This document shows positions 20,421 to 32,619 of a DNA stretch of 64,000 bases, piece by piece. The stretch spans positions 62,001 to 126,000 of the forward strand of contig JBBMOL010000245.1 in the NCBI GenBank assembly GCA_037954665.1, in the 5' to 3' direction. How positions within the stretch are numbered: position 1 is the first letter of the stretch; every line of letters begins with the position of its first letter. A program made the position numbers and the translations under genes. Source of the stretch: Laguncularia racemosa (Eukaryota > Streptophyta > Magnoliopsida > Myrtales > Combretaceae). Under the pieces are notes generated by a model. That model saw nothing but the letters and a program-made list of their open reading frames with translations. It had not been told where the DNA came from and made no database searches.

Positions 20421-22793
20421 GTAACTTGTCAGTCCTAAACTTAACAATCAAGAGAGGGGTAAATTTAATTGCTTCCAAAAAAAAATTGAAAAATCCCCCT
20501 AACAATTACTAAGGTGGGAGAAACTAACCATTGTAGCAATGGAAAATAGTAATAAGTATAGCAAGGAAACATAAATTGCAATAAATTAAAGAGATAAGAG
20601 TTAAAAAGATCAAACAAATAATTTATAGAGATTCCTCCTTATTAGTTAATCATCTCTTCCAACCCACAGTCACTAATTCGGTTTTTCACATTGGCATGTT
20701 TCACTATTTGAGAAAATCATTTAAAGATATAAGTATCAATTTGCTTTGCCTCATAATCTCTCTCCCAAATTTATGTATATCTATACATTACAACGATTTT
20801 ACCCTACCTCATACTCTTCACTAAGCAATACTTAGGTTTATAGAATCACCTTCACTATCTTTCCCAAATGGTTACACAATCCACTTAAGAAAGAGCAATT
20901 CATTTTGAAGATTATAATAAAAATCTCCTTATAATTTTAGCACAATACTCTGTTAAAATAAGTTAAACACTTTTTGCACAATGTTGTTTAGTATATCTCG
21001 CTTTTTTTTTTCTTTTTTATATGTCCTTATGCTTTGTGCAACTCCTTTGAAGCTTCATTACGAAAGTAATCATTAGCTACATATTCAACAATATTACATA
21101 TTTATATCAACTTCCATAAATAGCCGTTATAAATAATTGGTCCATTGCACTATAATTGTAATTCCAATTATATATATTTTATCTATTGCTCATAACAATT
21201 GTCTTGTTTATGTTTTCTCAACAATACTGCTCTCGGTTCATTCCTTCCAAACTATGTCCAACAAGGTTTCCAATCTAATGCAAATTTCAATATTGTTAAT
21301 TTCGATGCTTACTGCATGTTTTGATTCCAATGTTCGTGTTTCAACACTTATTCATTGTTCTGACTTTTTTGTTCAAAAAATCTTTTAATATTACTCTTCT
21401 TTTGATTATATCTTTTTATTTTTTTTATTTCTTTTGATTATATCATTTTATTTTTTTTATCTTTTTTTCCAACTATATATTGTAACTTCAATACTTGCTC
21501 CAAACCATTCCTTTAATTATGAACTTGCTTTGCCTTTCAATCCTTTCCGTTGATTCTATCAACCTCTCCTATGTATTATTCCGTGTTTAATCTTTTTTTT
21601 ACCATATTTCCAAAAATTTCTTTAGATACTTTCGTTTTTGAAACTTATTATAAATATTTTCTATTACTTATATCTACACACTAATTGAACTTATTAGCAA
21701 ATACTTAACATATGTACTATTACTATCAAAGCCAAATTAGGAGACTTAACAAGTCTAACTCAATTTTGACGTAACACACAAAATCAAGAGAGAATAAGAC
21801 TTGGATGCCATAGCTTATAGTTGATAAGATTGAGGTTTTGAAAGAAAAATCTCTGCTTTCATTAATAATGATGAAATGTTAACTAATTGCATCATAAAGT
21901 ATTTGCAATCTAGAAAAAAGCGTAAAGAATAAAGTGAGAGCAAAATAGCAGTAATGAAACATGACACAAGAAAAGATTATGATGCGAAAATAGAGGCTAA
22001 ACGAGATTAAGGAGTTAATTCAGATGTCATAGTAGTGATTGTCAAATGAAGTTCCATACTTCTTCCAAGATCGAGATTAGACGACTTTGTTTGAACATTG
22101 TTAAACAGGGTTAGAGTGAAGTTATCCTTTGGCGTTCGAGTGATCCCGATAAAATGCTCTTTGGTTTCAATCCATGACTTTCTCGTAACATTATGGATGG
22201 GGTTTACAAGCTAAGCCACTCAAACCTCGCAAATCAACATTGCTGCGTATTCCACCCATGCATGATCTTCTTGAAGGTGTTGTAGTTAGTACAATTAGAA
22301 TTTGTGAGATAGAATTTTATCGTTGTACCTTTTGTTGTGAGTCTTAGCGTGGATCAAATCTGCTTTCGTAGCCGTTTCCTTTCTTTTCTTCAGCTTGCAA
22401 CTCCTTGCAATTGGGTCTTCAATTGCTTACTGACAACTTTTAACATAAAACGCTATTTCATTGTAGGAAAATTTTGCAATGTCAATATGTTTAGAATGTA
22501 TAAGTAAAACTTGGAAGGTTTGGATTTCTGTAATTTGTATTGACAAGGGTGTGATTACTAGGAGAAGGGAAAAAAGGGAAAAATAGAATTCATTGGATGA
22601 CTTCATTACATTCAGCTTGCAACTCTGAGAACAATGATTTTGTCGAACAATTTCAATAAATAAAACCAATAAGAAAAAACAGGGAACTATCTCCACAGAA
22701 TAAACTTCAGAGCACAATAGTAGGATAAGAAACCTACCCAAATGCTTCACACTCATATCATAATGTAGTGTTCTACACAACCTAGGAGTATTC
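20420..22793. other. Noncoding: LTR-like remnant and 3' flank of peroxidase copy 1
   Basis: 20490-20660 repeats the sequence at 17957-18130 (CTAACAATTACTAAGGTG and AAGAGATAAGAGTTA), consistent with an LTR of the decayed copia-type element. The remainder is AT-rich with T-runs. 21780-22793 is conserved with the 3' flank of the second peroxidase. No coding feature is supported; small frames at 21137-21388 and 22427-22780 are not recognisable. Confidence 0.55.
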
Positions 22794-24403
22794 CTAGTAG
22801 GTATTCATCTTCCCACAGTTCCTCCTGATTTCTCCCCTACGGCCAGTCAATGGAGAAATATTGCCCATCCTGATCATGGACTTGGCGAATTGCTCAAAGA
22901 AAGCCTCATTGTTGTATGCATACTGCTTTACCAATGCCAATGATTCCACGTTCTTGGTTACCAAAACTTCATCAGAGCTCAACAGACCCTTGTAAGCCAA
23001 CAAGTTCTTGAAGTAGCTGTTGTCGAATTTGATTGGGCTAACATAGTCCAGGAAGAAGAGGTTCTGGTCACCTCCTGATCTAGGGCAGCGGGTGCGGAGT
23101 TGAGCAGCGTAAGATTGGTCAAGGGTGTAGTCTGGCTGGCCATTTCCTGTCTGGTTGTACAACCTCTGCCTGAAGCTGGTGCACCTGGCATTTCCAATGG
23201 TGTGGCTTCCTGATTCAACAAATACAAAAGAGAATTTTACAAATCGAGTGACAGTACGCATTTGATGGATCGTCTTTCTTCTGTTATGTCTGAGGCCAAT
23301 TTAACAAGACTTGTTTGTTCAAGTTTATTAAGAAAACGGTATGAGCTTACCGGATAGAGCCACAAGATCAACAATATCAAGTCCCTGAAGCTTGAACTTG
23401 GTGAGGATGGTCTGGAAAGTGTTGTTAGGGGCAGGAATGTTATTGTTGGAGCCACTCAAGCTTGCATCCCTAGAGTCCCTCCTTCCTAGAGGTACCTCCC
23501 AGCTCGGTCCACCGGTCTGTAAATAAAAACATGAATCAACAAGAGCTGCTTCATATTTTGATGTTTGATGAATCGACCGGTCTGTAGGAAAATAATTTTT
23601 GTTGTTCAAATCATATTTTGATGTTTGAATCTCAATTATGCGTGGGACAGTTTGTTAGTGCTACTTTGTCAAAAGTAATTGGAATTTGACATTAATTTTC
23701 CCACTTACAAGGACAGTGGAATCTCGAGCAGCCAAAGCCAGGACATCCGCACAAGAAACTGTTTCGGGGCATTCCTTCTCGAGAGCAGCCTTAACCTCAT
23801 CAATGACTTCAAATCCTCGAGCTGAGTTCTTGTTAGGATTAGACCTCTTCTCACTGATAAGGCTTCCAGTGCTATCCAACAATATTGATGCATCGCAACC
23901 CTGTACACATTTTCCCAATATTTCAGTCATACTCAATTACAATTTAAACAACTTACGAGCTTCCAAGACGAGGGCATAATAAATAGAAGAATCCATGATC
24001 ATGTTGAATATTGCTGCATTTTGTTGATATTAGCCTCATAATGATTCCAAATCTTATGATGCAAATTTTACTGTGGAAATTTTGAAGTAAAACTCGTTGG
24101 CCCATGTAATGAATAAATGTAAACTTTTGTGTTAGTGAATGATAAACAACGATGACTTCAAATATAGACCTTGACGAAGCAATCATGAAAATGCAGCCTA
24201 AGCAATGAAGCTGCCATACGAGCTTCTTTCGAAACAGCCTTGGCCACGATAGACTTAACAATCTCTTGAGCTCTGGGGCAGGAATGGTCATAAAATTGCG
24301 GGTAAAGGTAACCGCCCATGTTCTTCTTGCTACCGAAGGAAAGAGGAGCAAAGGTGAGGATCGCAAAAATGATGAGAGAGCTCACACCCACACCCTGCCT
24401 CAT
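22794..24403 (-). CDS. Class III secretory peroxidase, copy 1 (335 aa, 4 exons)
   Basis: Exons on the minus strand are 24403-24170, 23900-23709, 23516-23351 and 23209-22794. Introns are GT-AG, and exon sizes 234/192/166/416 are typical of plant class III peroxidases. The protein is a haem enzyme that oxidises phenolics with H2O2 in the cell wall or apoplast. The N-terminus is a signal peptide (SSLIIFAILTFAPLSFGS, cleavage near residue 24). The distal site is RLHFHDCFV (Arg and catalytic His, about residues 69-75) and the Ca-binding segment is GCDASILLDS. The proximal haem-ligand His is in LSGSHTIGN, spanning the exon 3/4 junction. Eight Cys (SCP, HDC, GCD, KECP, VSCAD, ARC, RTRC, RRNC) match the family. 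By memory it resembles Arabidopsis PRX72-type enzymes linked to lignification. Start chosen at 24403: an upstream in-frame ATG at 24433 is CTG in the sister gene. No break is seen. Confidence 0.96.
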
Positions 24404-24433
24404 CTTGCAATTTCCTTCGCCTAAGCCTGACAA

Positions 24434-25159
24434 AATGGACTTACTAAGAACACTTGAAATATGTGGAATAGATTTTGTTGGTGTTTATGTTGTGTTGAGG
24501 CTTATTGGGTTGGGGTTTTTTATAGGGAAGGTTGCGTGGAAAAGTTCAAACTTGGGGACGAATATAAAATTTGATTGATGGAACATAAGAGTAAGAGTTG
24601 GTAACTTGCTCTAGGGTGCTGCTAATTAAAGCAAAAGCTTTACGGTTTAAGCAAATAAGCACACGATGTAAAAAATGGAGTTGGTAAAAAATACAATTAC
24701 AAAATTAAAAAAAGAAAAGAAAAGAATTGGTTTCTTTCTAAGATTAACTGTTGGACTTGGCGTTGTCTAGGATTTACTTGGTTACATAGAAGTCAATGCA
24801 GTACTTATATGGATTCCGTCAAAGTAAACAGCTGGGATTTGACATACGAAATGCAGTGGACTAAGCTTATTCAATTCTTCAGAAATAACAGTGCATCCAT
24901 AAAGAAGCAAAATTCTGTAGGAGATTATCGGGCAAGCTAATCTCCTACGTTGCGGTCTTGTTTTCCTTTTTTGCCAACGTCTTGGATTTGGAATATATAT
25001 CGGTATCGATTTGTTCAGTCTTCGCAGATTCGAAATTTATCCAGTTCTGGTTTGTAATAACTATTCTTATCAGTAAATTTAAGAAGGTTGGTTTTTATCT
25101 TCTTTTTTTTTTTCTCTTTCTCGGTGATTATAATGAGAGAGGAGAATTCAAACTAAAAA
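24434..25159 (-). promoter_or_regulatory. 5' UTR and promoter of peroxidase copy 1
   Basis: A TATAAAAAA box lies at 24516-24524 on the minus strand, about 115 bp upstream of the ATG and in the same position as TATAAATA in the sister unit. Homology with the second unit continues to about 25160, where the copia element is inserted. The second unit differs by carrying a 0.65-kb insertion at the position equivalent to TACTTATATGG near 24803. Confidence 0.7.
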
Positions 25160-25164
25160 CTTTT

Positions 25165-25385
25165 TGTTAGCACGTGATTACCATATTTATAGATGATTTA
25201 TAAGGATAATGATATATATAATAGGATGTATATCTTCCTATATTAGATATATTTGATCTCCTTTAATTTAGGAAAATCAAATCTGTTTCTCTCCCCATTG
25301 AGTATGTATCTTTGCCTATATAAAGGCAACATAAGTAAAGAGAAATATAAGAAAATATCAATCTATCAAAGTATAGCTATCAACA
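25165..25385 (+). repeat. 5' LTR of copia element
   Basis: Begins TGTTAGCACG and ends CTATCAACA, with a promoter-like CCTATATAAAGG at about 25316-25327. It pairs with 30807-31027. Confidence 0.9.
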
Positions 25386-25386
25386 T

Positions 25387-26402
25387 TGATGTGCCTAAAA
25401 TAGGGGTTAAGCACATGTAATTGGAATAAATTATAATCCTCAATGGATTAGTCCAATCTCAGCTTAAAATTCCAAGAATTACGTGAACCCTAATGGAGAA
25501 ATGAAATCCGAATGCTATAACTTTCAAAGAAACAATCCATAATGATAAAATCCTCAAAACAACACTAAACACAATTGAAATGCCACGTGAATTACACATA
25601 AAAACAGCAAGAACCAATCCGAGATCCACTTTCCCAACAACATTGATCCACGGTTCAAAAGGAAGTGAAATTAATGGTTAAAACTAAAGGCTAAAACCAA
25701 TCAATTATAACAACATAAAAATGATTACAAATATAATCTAATCCGACCAAGAGAACATCTAATTCAACCCTAGATATAACTCACTAGTGAATGAAAAGGG
25801 AATTGCAACAAGGGAAACTTGATACTACTCACAAATTCACCTTGAAGCCACTCGCCACAATCTCAAATTTTGGGATTTGAAATTGATAAGAGCAATTGCG
25901 GAATTAGGAAACCCTAACCCTCAACACGTGATGTGTTTGTTCTATTTCTAAAAATTTTGCAAAAATCCCCCAAAACCCTACTTAAGCAAGTATTTATACT
26001 TGCTCCCTTTAGGGTTAAAAAATTCATAAAATTACAACTATGCCACTTTTAAGGTGGCCGATCTTTAAACTCAATTACAACCAAACAAAAAGTATTCCAA
26101 AATCTTACACAAATATTCTAAAGAAATAATTACAAATACAAAATAATAAAGATCCTCAAAGAGCCAATGCATCAAGGCGATGTTGATCACAACGGGCTAG
26201 TGGATGAGAATCTGATGATGTCCCTAAGCAATCAACAAATGAAAGTCATTTGGCATCCCGTGGAGAAATATCATTGTACTTGTAAGATTATTATTCAAAT
26301 ATTTATTAGATAAAAAGAAACAAAGGGTGAATATGAATGATTTGGATCATTATCCAAATCAAGTTTTGTTGCCATCTAGGTTGCCAGAAAAAATTCCCAT
26401 CA
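25387..26402 (-). mobile_element. Solo LTR inserted at the copia LTR/primer-site junction
   Basis: The 1016-bp insertion begins TGATGTGCC and ends TTCCCATCA. It is flanked by AACAT on both sides (25382-25386 and 26403-26407). Removing it and one AACAT joins the LTR end CAACA directly to TGGTATGAGAGC, the copia primer-binding site. That independently confirms the boundaries. A TATAAATA-like box in GCAAGTATAAATACTTGC (about 25990-26010) favours minus orientation. No coding domain is present. Confidence 0.85.
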
Positions 26403-26406
26403 AACA

Positions 26407-26418
26407 TGGTATGAGAGC
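26407..26418 (+). other. Primer-binding site of copia element
   Basis: TGGTATGAGAGC matches the initiator tRNA-Met complement with one mismatch. It was displaced from its LTR by the solo LTR insertion. Confidence 0.8.
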
Positions 26419-26462
26419 TAATTTTAAACTCTCATATTTTTTTGTAAACCAAGAGATCAGCA

Positions 26463-29400
26463 ATGGATGATAGAAATACCGCTATCATCAATATGAACCA
26501 AAATTCAAACTCAGTTGAATTACCCAATCTCAACAGCCTACCTTTTGGTTTTAAATTGAATGATTCAAACTTCAAAATCTGGTCTCAAATGATTGAAGTC
26601 CATGTTGCTAGATTAAACAAACTCAGATATTTGAATGGTCAGATTCCAAAAGTAGATTAGACAAACATTGGATACATAAAGTGGTGTGTTGAAGATGCTA
26701 TTTTGTGAGGATGGTTGCTGAAAACTGTGAAACCTCATCTCCTTAGCTTATTTATCGATCTTCCAACTGCTAGGGATATCTTGGATGGTGTCACTCAAAC
26801 CTTCTATAATGGAGCAGATGAATCCCAATTTTATGAATTGTGTTGCAAGGCCATAAGGATAAAGTAGAATGAATGTCAAATTAATATATATCATGCTGAA
26901 CTATATAGTGTCTAACAAGAAATTGATAAACATTGTCCAATTAAAATGGTATGTGCCTCTGATCTTCAAACATGGAAAGAAGAAATTAAAAAAGATAGGT
27001 TATATGACTTTCTTGTAAGGGTAGATGAAATGTTTGTTTCTATTCGATGTGATCTCCTTTGAATGAAACTCGTCCCATTTATTGAAGAATGCTTCAATAT
27101 TGTTCAACAAGAAGCTCAATGTCAAGCCACCATGCTTGGAAAAAGGGATACTGGTGAAGGTTCATCTTTGGCAATGGTTTCCAAAACCACCTCTACTAAC
27201 TTTTGCACTTCTCAAACTATTGAGGGTTTAGAAAAAGATAAGTTACATTGCAGACATTGTAATGGAAGTCGTCATACCAAAGATACTTGTTTTGAAATTC
27301 ATGGCTATCCCGATTGGTTTCTAGAAAAACGAAGACAAAATAGAGAAAGTAACAACAAACGTCCTACTCAAGCAAAGGTTGCTAATTCAACTGATAATAA
27401 AACTGCCAGTGTAGCCAGTGCAACAATAAGTCAGAGCAAACCAACTAAAATGGGTTTCTTCAATCAACCGCATGTCCTTGAATGAGTCTTCTACCATAGG
27501 TAACACTAGTATGGTTTTGTCTACATCTACAAACCATGATATGAGTTGGATCATTGATTCAAGTGCTACCAACCATATGACTTAAAATAAAACTCTCTTT
27601 CAATACATGACTTCCCCATCCAATAATAGTGTCACGACAGCGAATGGTGATTCTACTCCGATTCTAGGAGTAGGATCTATTGCTCTTACTCCAACTCTAT
27701 CACTACATAATTTTTTACTTGTTCTTGCTTTATCAAATCACTTATTATCTGCTAGTTAAATTACAGAATAGTTAAATTGTGTGGTGTTAATGTTTCCCAA
27801 TTTTTGGTTGCTTTGGTATATTCAGACATAAGTGATCATTAAGTGTAGTACTAAGAGGAAGGGGCTATACTATGTGGATGAAGTTACAATAGGTTATATT
27901 CATCACGTTCAAAGTCACAACAACAATAATCTGAAGAAAATCTTACTATGGCATCATCGACTTGGTCATGTTTCTTTTTCTTATTTAAAGAAATTATTTC
28001 CTTCTATGTTTAATGATGTTTTAGACACTTCTTCCCTTAAGTGTAATGTTTGTACTCTAGCTAAAAGCCATCGTTCTTCATATCCCCTTAGTCTTAATAA
28101 AAGAACAACACCATTTGATTTGATTCATTCAGATGTTTGGGGACCTACCCTCGTCACTTCTTGATCTAGAATTCAATGTTTGATCACATTTGTTGATGAT
28201 TATACTAGAATGACCAAGTTATATACTATGCATCATAAGAATGATGTGTAAAATATATTTCCAATCTTCTATCATATGATACGCACTCAGTGTTCTCTCC
28301 CAATCAAAATCATTCAATCAAACAATGGTGGAGAATATCTTAACTCCGCATTATCAAAGTTTTTCCAAGACAATGGTATTCTCCATGAGACTACTTGTTC
28401 ATAGACACCCAAGAAAATGGGGTTGCAAAGAAAAAAAAATAGGCATATCCTTGAAACTACTAGAGCACTCCTTATTGGCGCTAATGTTCCTTAAAGTTAT
28501 TGGGTTGATGTTATGACACACACAATTTATCTCATCAATCGAATGCCATCACAAGTTCTTTCTTTTTGCACACTTTTGCAAGCACTTGCTCAACATGTTA
28601 CAATTCCATCCACTTTACACTTAGACCCGTGTGTATTTAGATGTGTTGTATATGTTCACTTACAAAAAGATCAATGCACTAAACTAAATCCTTGTGTAGT
28701 GCGATGTGTATTTCTTAGCATTCATCCAAATAAAAAGGGATATAGATGTTACAATCCTTCAACTCCCCATATGTATGTCAATATGGATGTTACATTCTCT
28801 AAATCAGAATATTTCTTTCATGCTAATCAATCCAATGTTAGTCTTCACGGGGAGATGCAATGTGATGCCTATAGTTGGATTGATCATTTGCAGTCACAAC
28901 TTATTGAATTATCTAGTCTAGGTGGAGATGGTAAAGCATAGATAGCGAAAAAATCTTGAACATCTATCTAATGAATCCAATGATCAACAAGATAGCCCAC
29001 CTTCCTCTCCTCAAGTACATACCCATGATTAAACGAATGTTCCTGAGGTAACTACTCATGAAAGTGTTGTTCCTCCATTATTATCTACAACATCATCTAC
29101 TCCATCTTACTCATTACCACCTAGAAAAAATTGTGGCAAACCATTTGATAGGTACTCTCCATATGGAAAAATAAGATATGTAATCACATAGTTTGTATCT
29201 ACAAATAGGCTCTCTCCTCAACATCAAGCATTCATAAATGAGATGAAGAATGTAAAATACCTACAAAGGTAGAAGAAGCTCTCTAAAAGATCCTAAATGG
29301 ATAAAGGTGATGCAAATTGAAATGGGGGCTATATAGAAGAATGGAACATGGAGTATTGTTTCACTACCACCAGAAAAAAAAAATCCAGTGGGCTGCAAAT

Positions 29401-30798
29401 GGATATGCATGCTTAAACACAAGGTAGATGGGACAATCAACCGGTATAAGGCAAGGTTAGTAGCAGAGGGATATACTTAATCATATGGCATTGATTATCA
29501 AGAAACTTTTGCTCTAGTTGCAAAAATGAACACCATCAGAGTTTTATTATCCTTAGCTATAACTTTTAATTAGCCTTTAAAGCAATTTGATGTGAAGAAT
29601 GCATTTCTTCATGAAGATTTAAAAGAGGACATGTATATGCATATACTACTAGGATTTGATACTCCATAGTTTGATGGAAAAATCTACAGATTAAGAAAAG
29701 TGTTATATGACTTGAAACAATCACCAAGGGCATGGTTTAGGAGGTTCACAGATGCTATGAAGCGAATTGGCTATCATCAAGGTGATTTAGATCACACTTT
29801 ATTCATCAAATGCAAGAATGATAAAGTTACATTACTTATTATCTATGTAGATGATATGATTGTAATAGTCGATGATGTAGATGAGTTGAAACAGCTTCAA
29901 TAATACTTATCCTTTGAATTTAAAATGAAAGATTTGGGAGGATTGAAATATTTTCTAAGAATTGAAGTTGCTAGGTCTAAAGATGGTATTTACTTATCAC
30001 AGCGAAAGTATATATTAGATCTCTTATCCAAAGTTGGTATGCTAGAGTGTAAACCAATAAAGACTCCTATTATCCAAAACCATCATCTAGTTATTTATCC
30101 AGACCAAGTACCAACAAATAAGGAAAGATACCAATGTCTAATAGGGAGATTAATTTATTTATCCCATACACATCCAAATATTGCTTATGTTGTTGGTGTG
30201 GTAAGTCAATTTATGCATGCACTAAGTGAAGATCATATGGTTGCTATAATGAGAATTTTGAGATACCTAAAGGGAACTTTAGGAAAAGGGATAACCTTAA
30301 AAAAGAATGGACATTTGGAAGTGAAAGGGTTTACTAATGTCGATTAGGTAGGAAACGTTACTAATAGAAAGTCCACCTCAGGCTACTTTACATTTGTTGC
30401 AGGAAATCTTGTGACACGGTGCAGCAAGAAACAAGAATTATAGCATGATCTTCAGTAGAAGTAGAATACAGAGGCATGATTCATGGAATATGTGAACTGT
30501 TATGGATAAGGATTTTGCTTATAGAAATAGGTTTAAAGCCAAAGAAACCTATGCTTTTATACTGCAACAATCAATCAACTTGAGAAATAGCTAATAATCC
30601 TATTCAAGATGATTGGACTAAACACATTGAGGTAGATCGACACTTTATTAAAGAAAAGCTAAATCAGAAGTTGATAGACATTCTTTTTATTCGATCAAGT
30701 GAACAGTTAGTAGATATCTTAACTCATGCAGTCTCAACTGAAGTTTTTATTAAATCTCTGAACAAGTTAGGCTTAGAAAATATCTTCACACCAACTTG
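26463..30798 (+). pseudogene. Decayed copia gag-pol polyprotein
   Basis: Gag (26463-27485) starts MDDRNTAIINMNQN and has a complete CX2CX4HX4C knuckle (CRHCNGSRHTKDTC, about 27250-27292). The protease motif is IIDSSATNH (27550-27577), with Ser-Ser in place of the usual Ser-Gly. Pre-integrase HHRLGH is at about 27953-27970, and the integrase core includes HSDVWGP and VDDYTRM. RT spans about 29280-29930, with the YVDDM catalytic box (29847-29861). RNase H follows to about 30700. In-frame stops at 29478, 29571, 29667, 29901 and 30345 sit where the family has Gln or Trp, each explained by one C-to-T or G-to-A change. It is nonfunctional. Confidence 0.9.
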
Positions 30799-30806
30799 AG
30801 GGAGAG
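30797..30806 (+). other. Polypurine tract of copia element
   Basis: TGAGGGAGAG precedes the 3' LTR start TGTTAGCATG. It is the usual copia arrangement. Confidence 0.8.
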
Positions 30807-31027
30807 TGTTAGCATGTGATTACCATATTTATAGATGATTTATAAGGATAATGATATCTATGATAGGAAGTATACCTTCCTATATTAGATATATTTGATA
30901 TCCTTTAATTTAGGAAATCAAATATGTTTCTCTTCCACATTAAGTCCATATCTTTGCCTATATAAAGGCAACATAAGTAAAGAGAAATATAAGAAAATAT
31001 CATTCTATCAAAGTATAGCTTTCAACA
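30807..31027 (+). repeat. 3' LTR of copia element
   Basis: Direct repeat of 25165-25385 with the same ends TGTTAGCA and CAACA, followed by the target duplicate CTTTT. Confidence 0.9.
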
Positions 31028-31967
31028 CTTTTTATACTTAATTGTTGGAAAGTATTGAAATTAATATGAAAAGCTATACTAATGTTAATTTTCGTTATTA
31101 GTCAAACAAACCTATGGGGCATTTTATTACAAAAATTATGATGGAATGAAGTTTGTGCCATCTCATCATAGTAGCTTTCATGCTATTGGTAGTCAATCGT
31201 CAAGCCAATAGATAACTAATGAGGTTTTTATCCACTTGACCATAGAGTTCATTTTTACGGTTCACTTGCTTTTTTATGTTTGACTATAATTATAAGTAGC
31301 TATGGCTTTTTTTTTCTTTTGTTTTTTTCTTAATAATCCATGTGTGACTTAACTATTCACTTTTCCACTACCAAACTAAGAGATTCTCAATCTTCCCACT
31401 TTAAGTATGCGATACTCTTGTCACCTTACAATTAGGTTATGTTACGATAAAAAAAAAAAAAAAACATTTTTGAGAAATCCCCCTAGTGACTACTAAGGTG
31501 GTAGAAACAAACAATTGTAGCAATAGAAAATAATAATAAATATATCAAGAAAATATAAATTGTAATAAATTAAAGAGATAAGAGTTAACAAGATTAGGCA
31601 AGGAATTTATAGAGGTTCCTTCTTGTAAGTTAGTCCTTTCTTCCAGCCAGTGGCTATAGATCAAGTCTTCCAACTTTTTGAAAATAAGCTTCCCCTTACT
31701 ATAGACCAAATGATATTGTTATAATAAAAAATAGTTACCAACTGAATTTATTTAAAAAATATGAAGAGAAAATAAATAAAAAGGATTAGAACAAAAATAC
31801 CAAATTTGCAATAAAATCGCATTCTTTTACTTTTAACTTAGGCTCTTACTCCTTAAGAATTATCTCCAATTAAGCTTTGCTAGATACCTGCAAATACTAA
31901 TTGCACATTTAGTTGACTTTATAAGGTTGAAATACAATTGCAAGTCCTTCTTTGTAAATCTTTTTTT

Positions 31968-32205
31968 GCATTTGGTTAGCAAAAAAGTTATTCTATAGAA
32001 TTACTATTACTGTAAAATAAAAAACTAGAATTCCTTTATAGGATCAAGGGAATAGGTATTCTTTAATTTTTTTTTCCCAATATACTTTCAAATCTATCTA
32101 TAAGATCTCAATTGAATAATAAAAAATAGGTATTCCTTCTTTATTCAATTCTTTAGGAATTGCAATTCTATTCCTACCTTATTCTATTCCACAAACCAAA
32201 CGTGC
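31968..32205. mobile_element. Small inverted-repeat element (MITE-like), second copy
   Basis: Ends GCATTTGGTT and AACCAAACGTGC. Same length and place as 18450-18687, so it was inherited through the segmental duplication rather than inserted twice. Confidence 0.5.
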
Positions 32206-32619
32206 TTTAAAAGATATTTTCTGTTCTTTGAAACCCACTCAAGCTTGGGTTCTTTTAAAATTCAAGTTCATAATCTTGTTATTGCTAACTTGATCACATT
32301 GAGCTTGTGATTTATGTAAAAACAATATTTTTGTATATGTCCTATTTTGTTATAAAAGAAACACCTACAGGGGAATTATGAGGCATACTTATAGCCAATC
32401 TAAGTAACATACCTTTTCATGTAAGTAGGATACTTCTAAATTCTTTTGGAATAGCTTCCATTATTTCTCTTTTTCTAAACTAGATATGTTTTAGTTGGTT
32501 CTATATATCTTCCATATCTTTTGAATTGATTTGGTTACCTTCTAAGATTATGTTTAGCATTTTTTTTTTTTTTACTTGGAATCTCTACCTTACTCTTTTA
32601 TAATTTAGTTATTTCTGGT

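Larger units (their letters stand above)
17690..22793. repeat. Duplicated intergenic segment, copy 1 (pairs with 31188-36109)
   Basis: Collinear over about 5 kb with 31188-36109, including the same embedded 238-bp inverted-repeat element, the same decayed gag and the same 3' flank of peroxidase. Diagnostic shared blocks include CCAATAGATAACTAATGA at the left edge and ATCTCTGCTTTCATTAATAA near 21850/35190. Numerous small indels separate the copies. Apart from the remnants listed separately, I see no gene here. Confidence 0.85.
25165..31027 (+). mobile_element. Ty1/copia retrotransposon with nested solo LTR
   Basis: LTRs of 221 bp at 25165-25385 and 30807-31027 start TGTTAGCA and end CAACA. 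The flanks are CTTTT (25160-25164) and CTTTT (31028-31032), a perfect 5-bp duplication. The order is gag, protease, integrase, RT, RNase H, as in copia. Without the inserted solo LTR (25387-26402 plus one AACAT) it is about 4.8 kb, normal for copia. LTRs differ at roughly 15 positions, so it is not recent, and the coding region has many stops. It is inserted in the upstream region of peroxidase copy 1, between the two duplicated units. Confidence 0.92.

Noticed and set aside
23686..23979. Plus-strand frames across peroxidase exons (also 36959-37270)
   Set aside because: They are antisense shadows of exon 2 and its flanking introns.
24404..24433. Upstream in-frame ATG of peroxidase copy 1 (adds MSGLGEGNCK)
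   Set aside because: The corresponding codon is CTG in the sister gene, and the extension would move the signal peptide away from the N-terminus.
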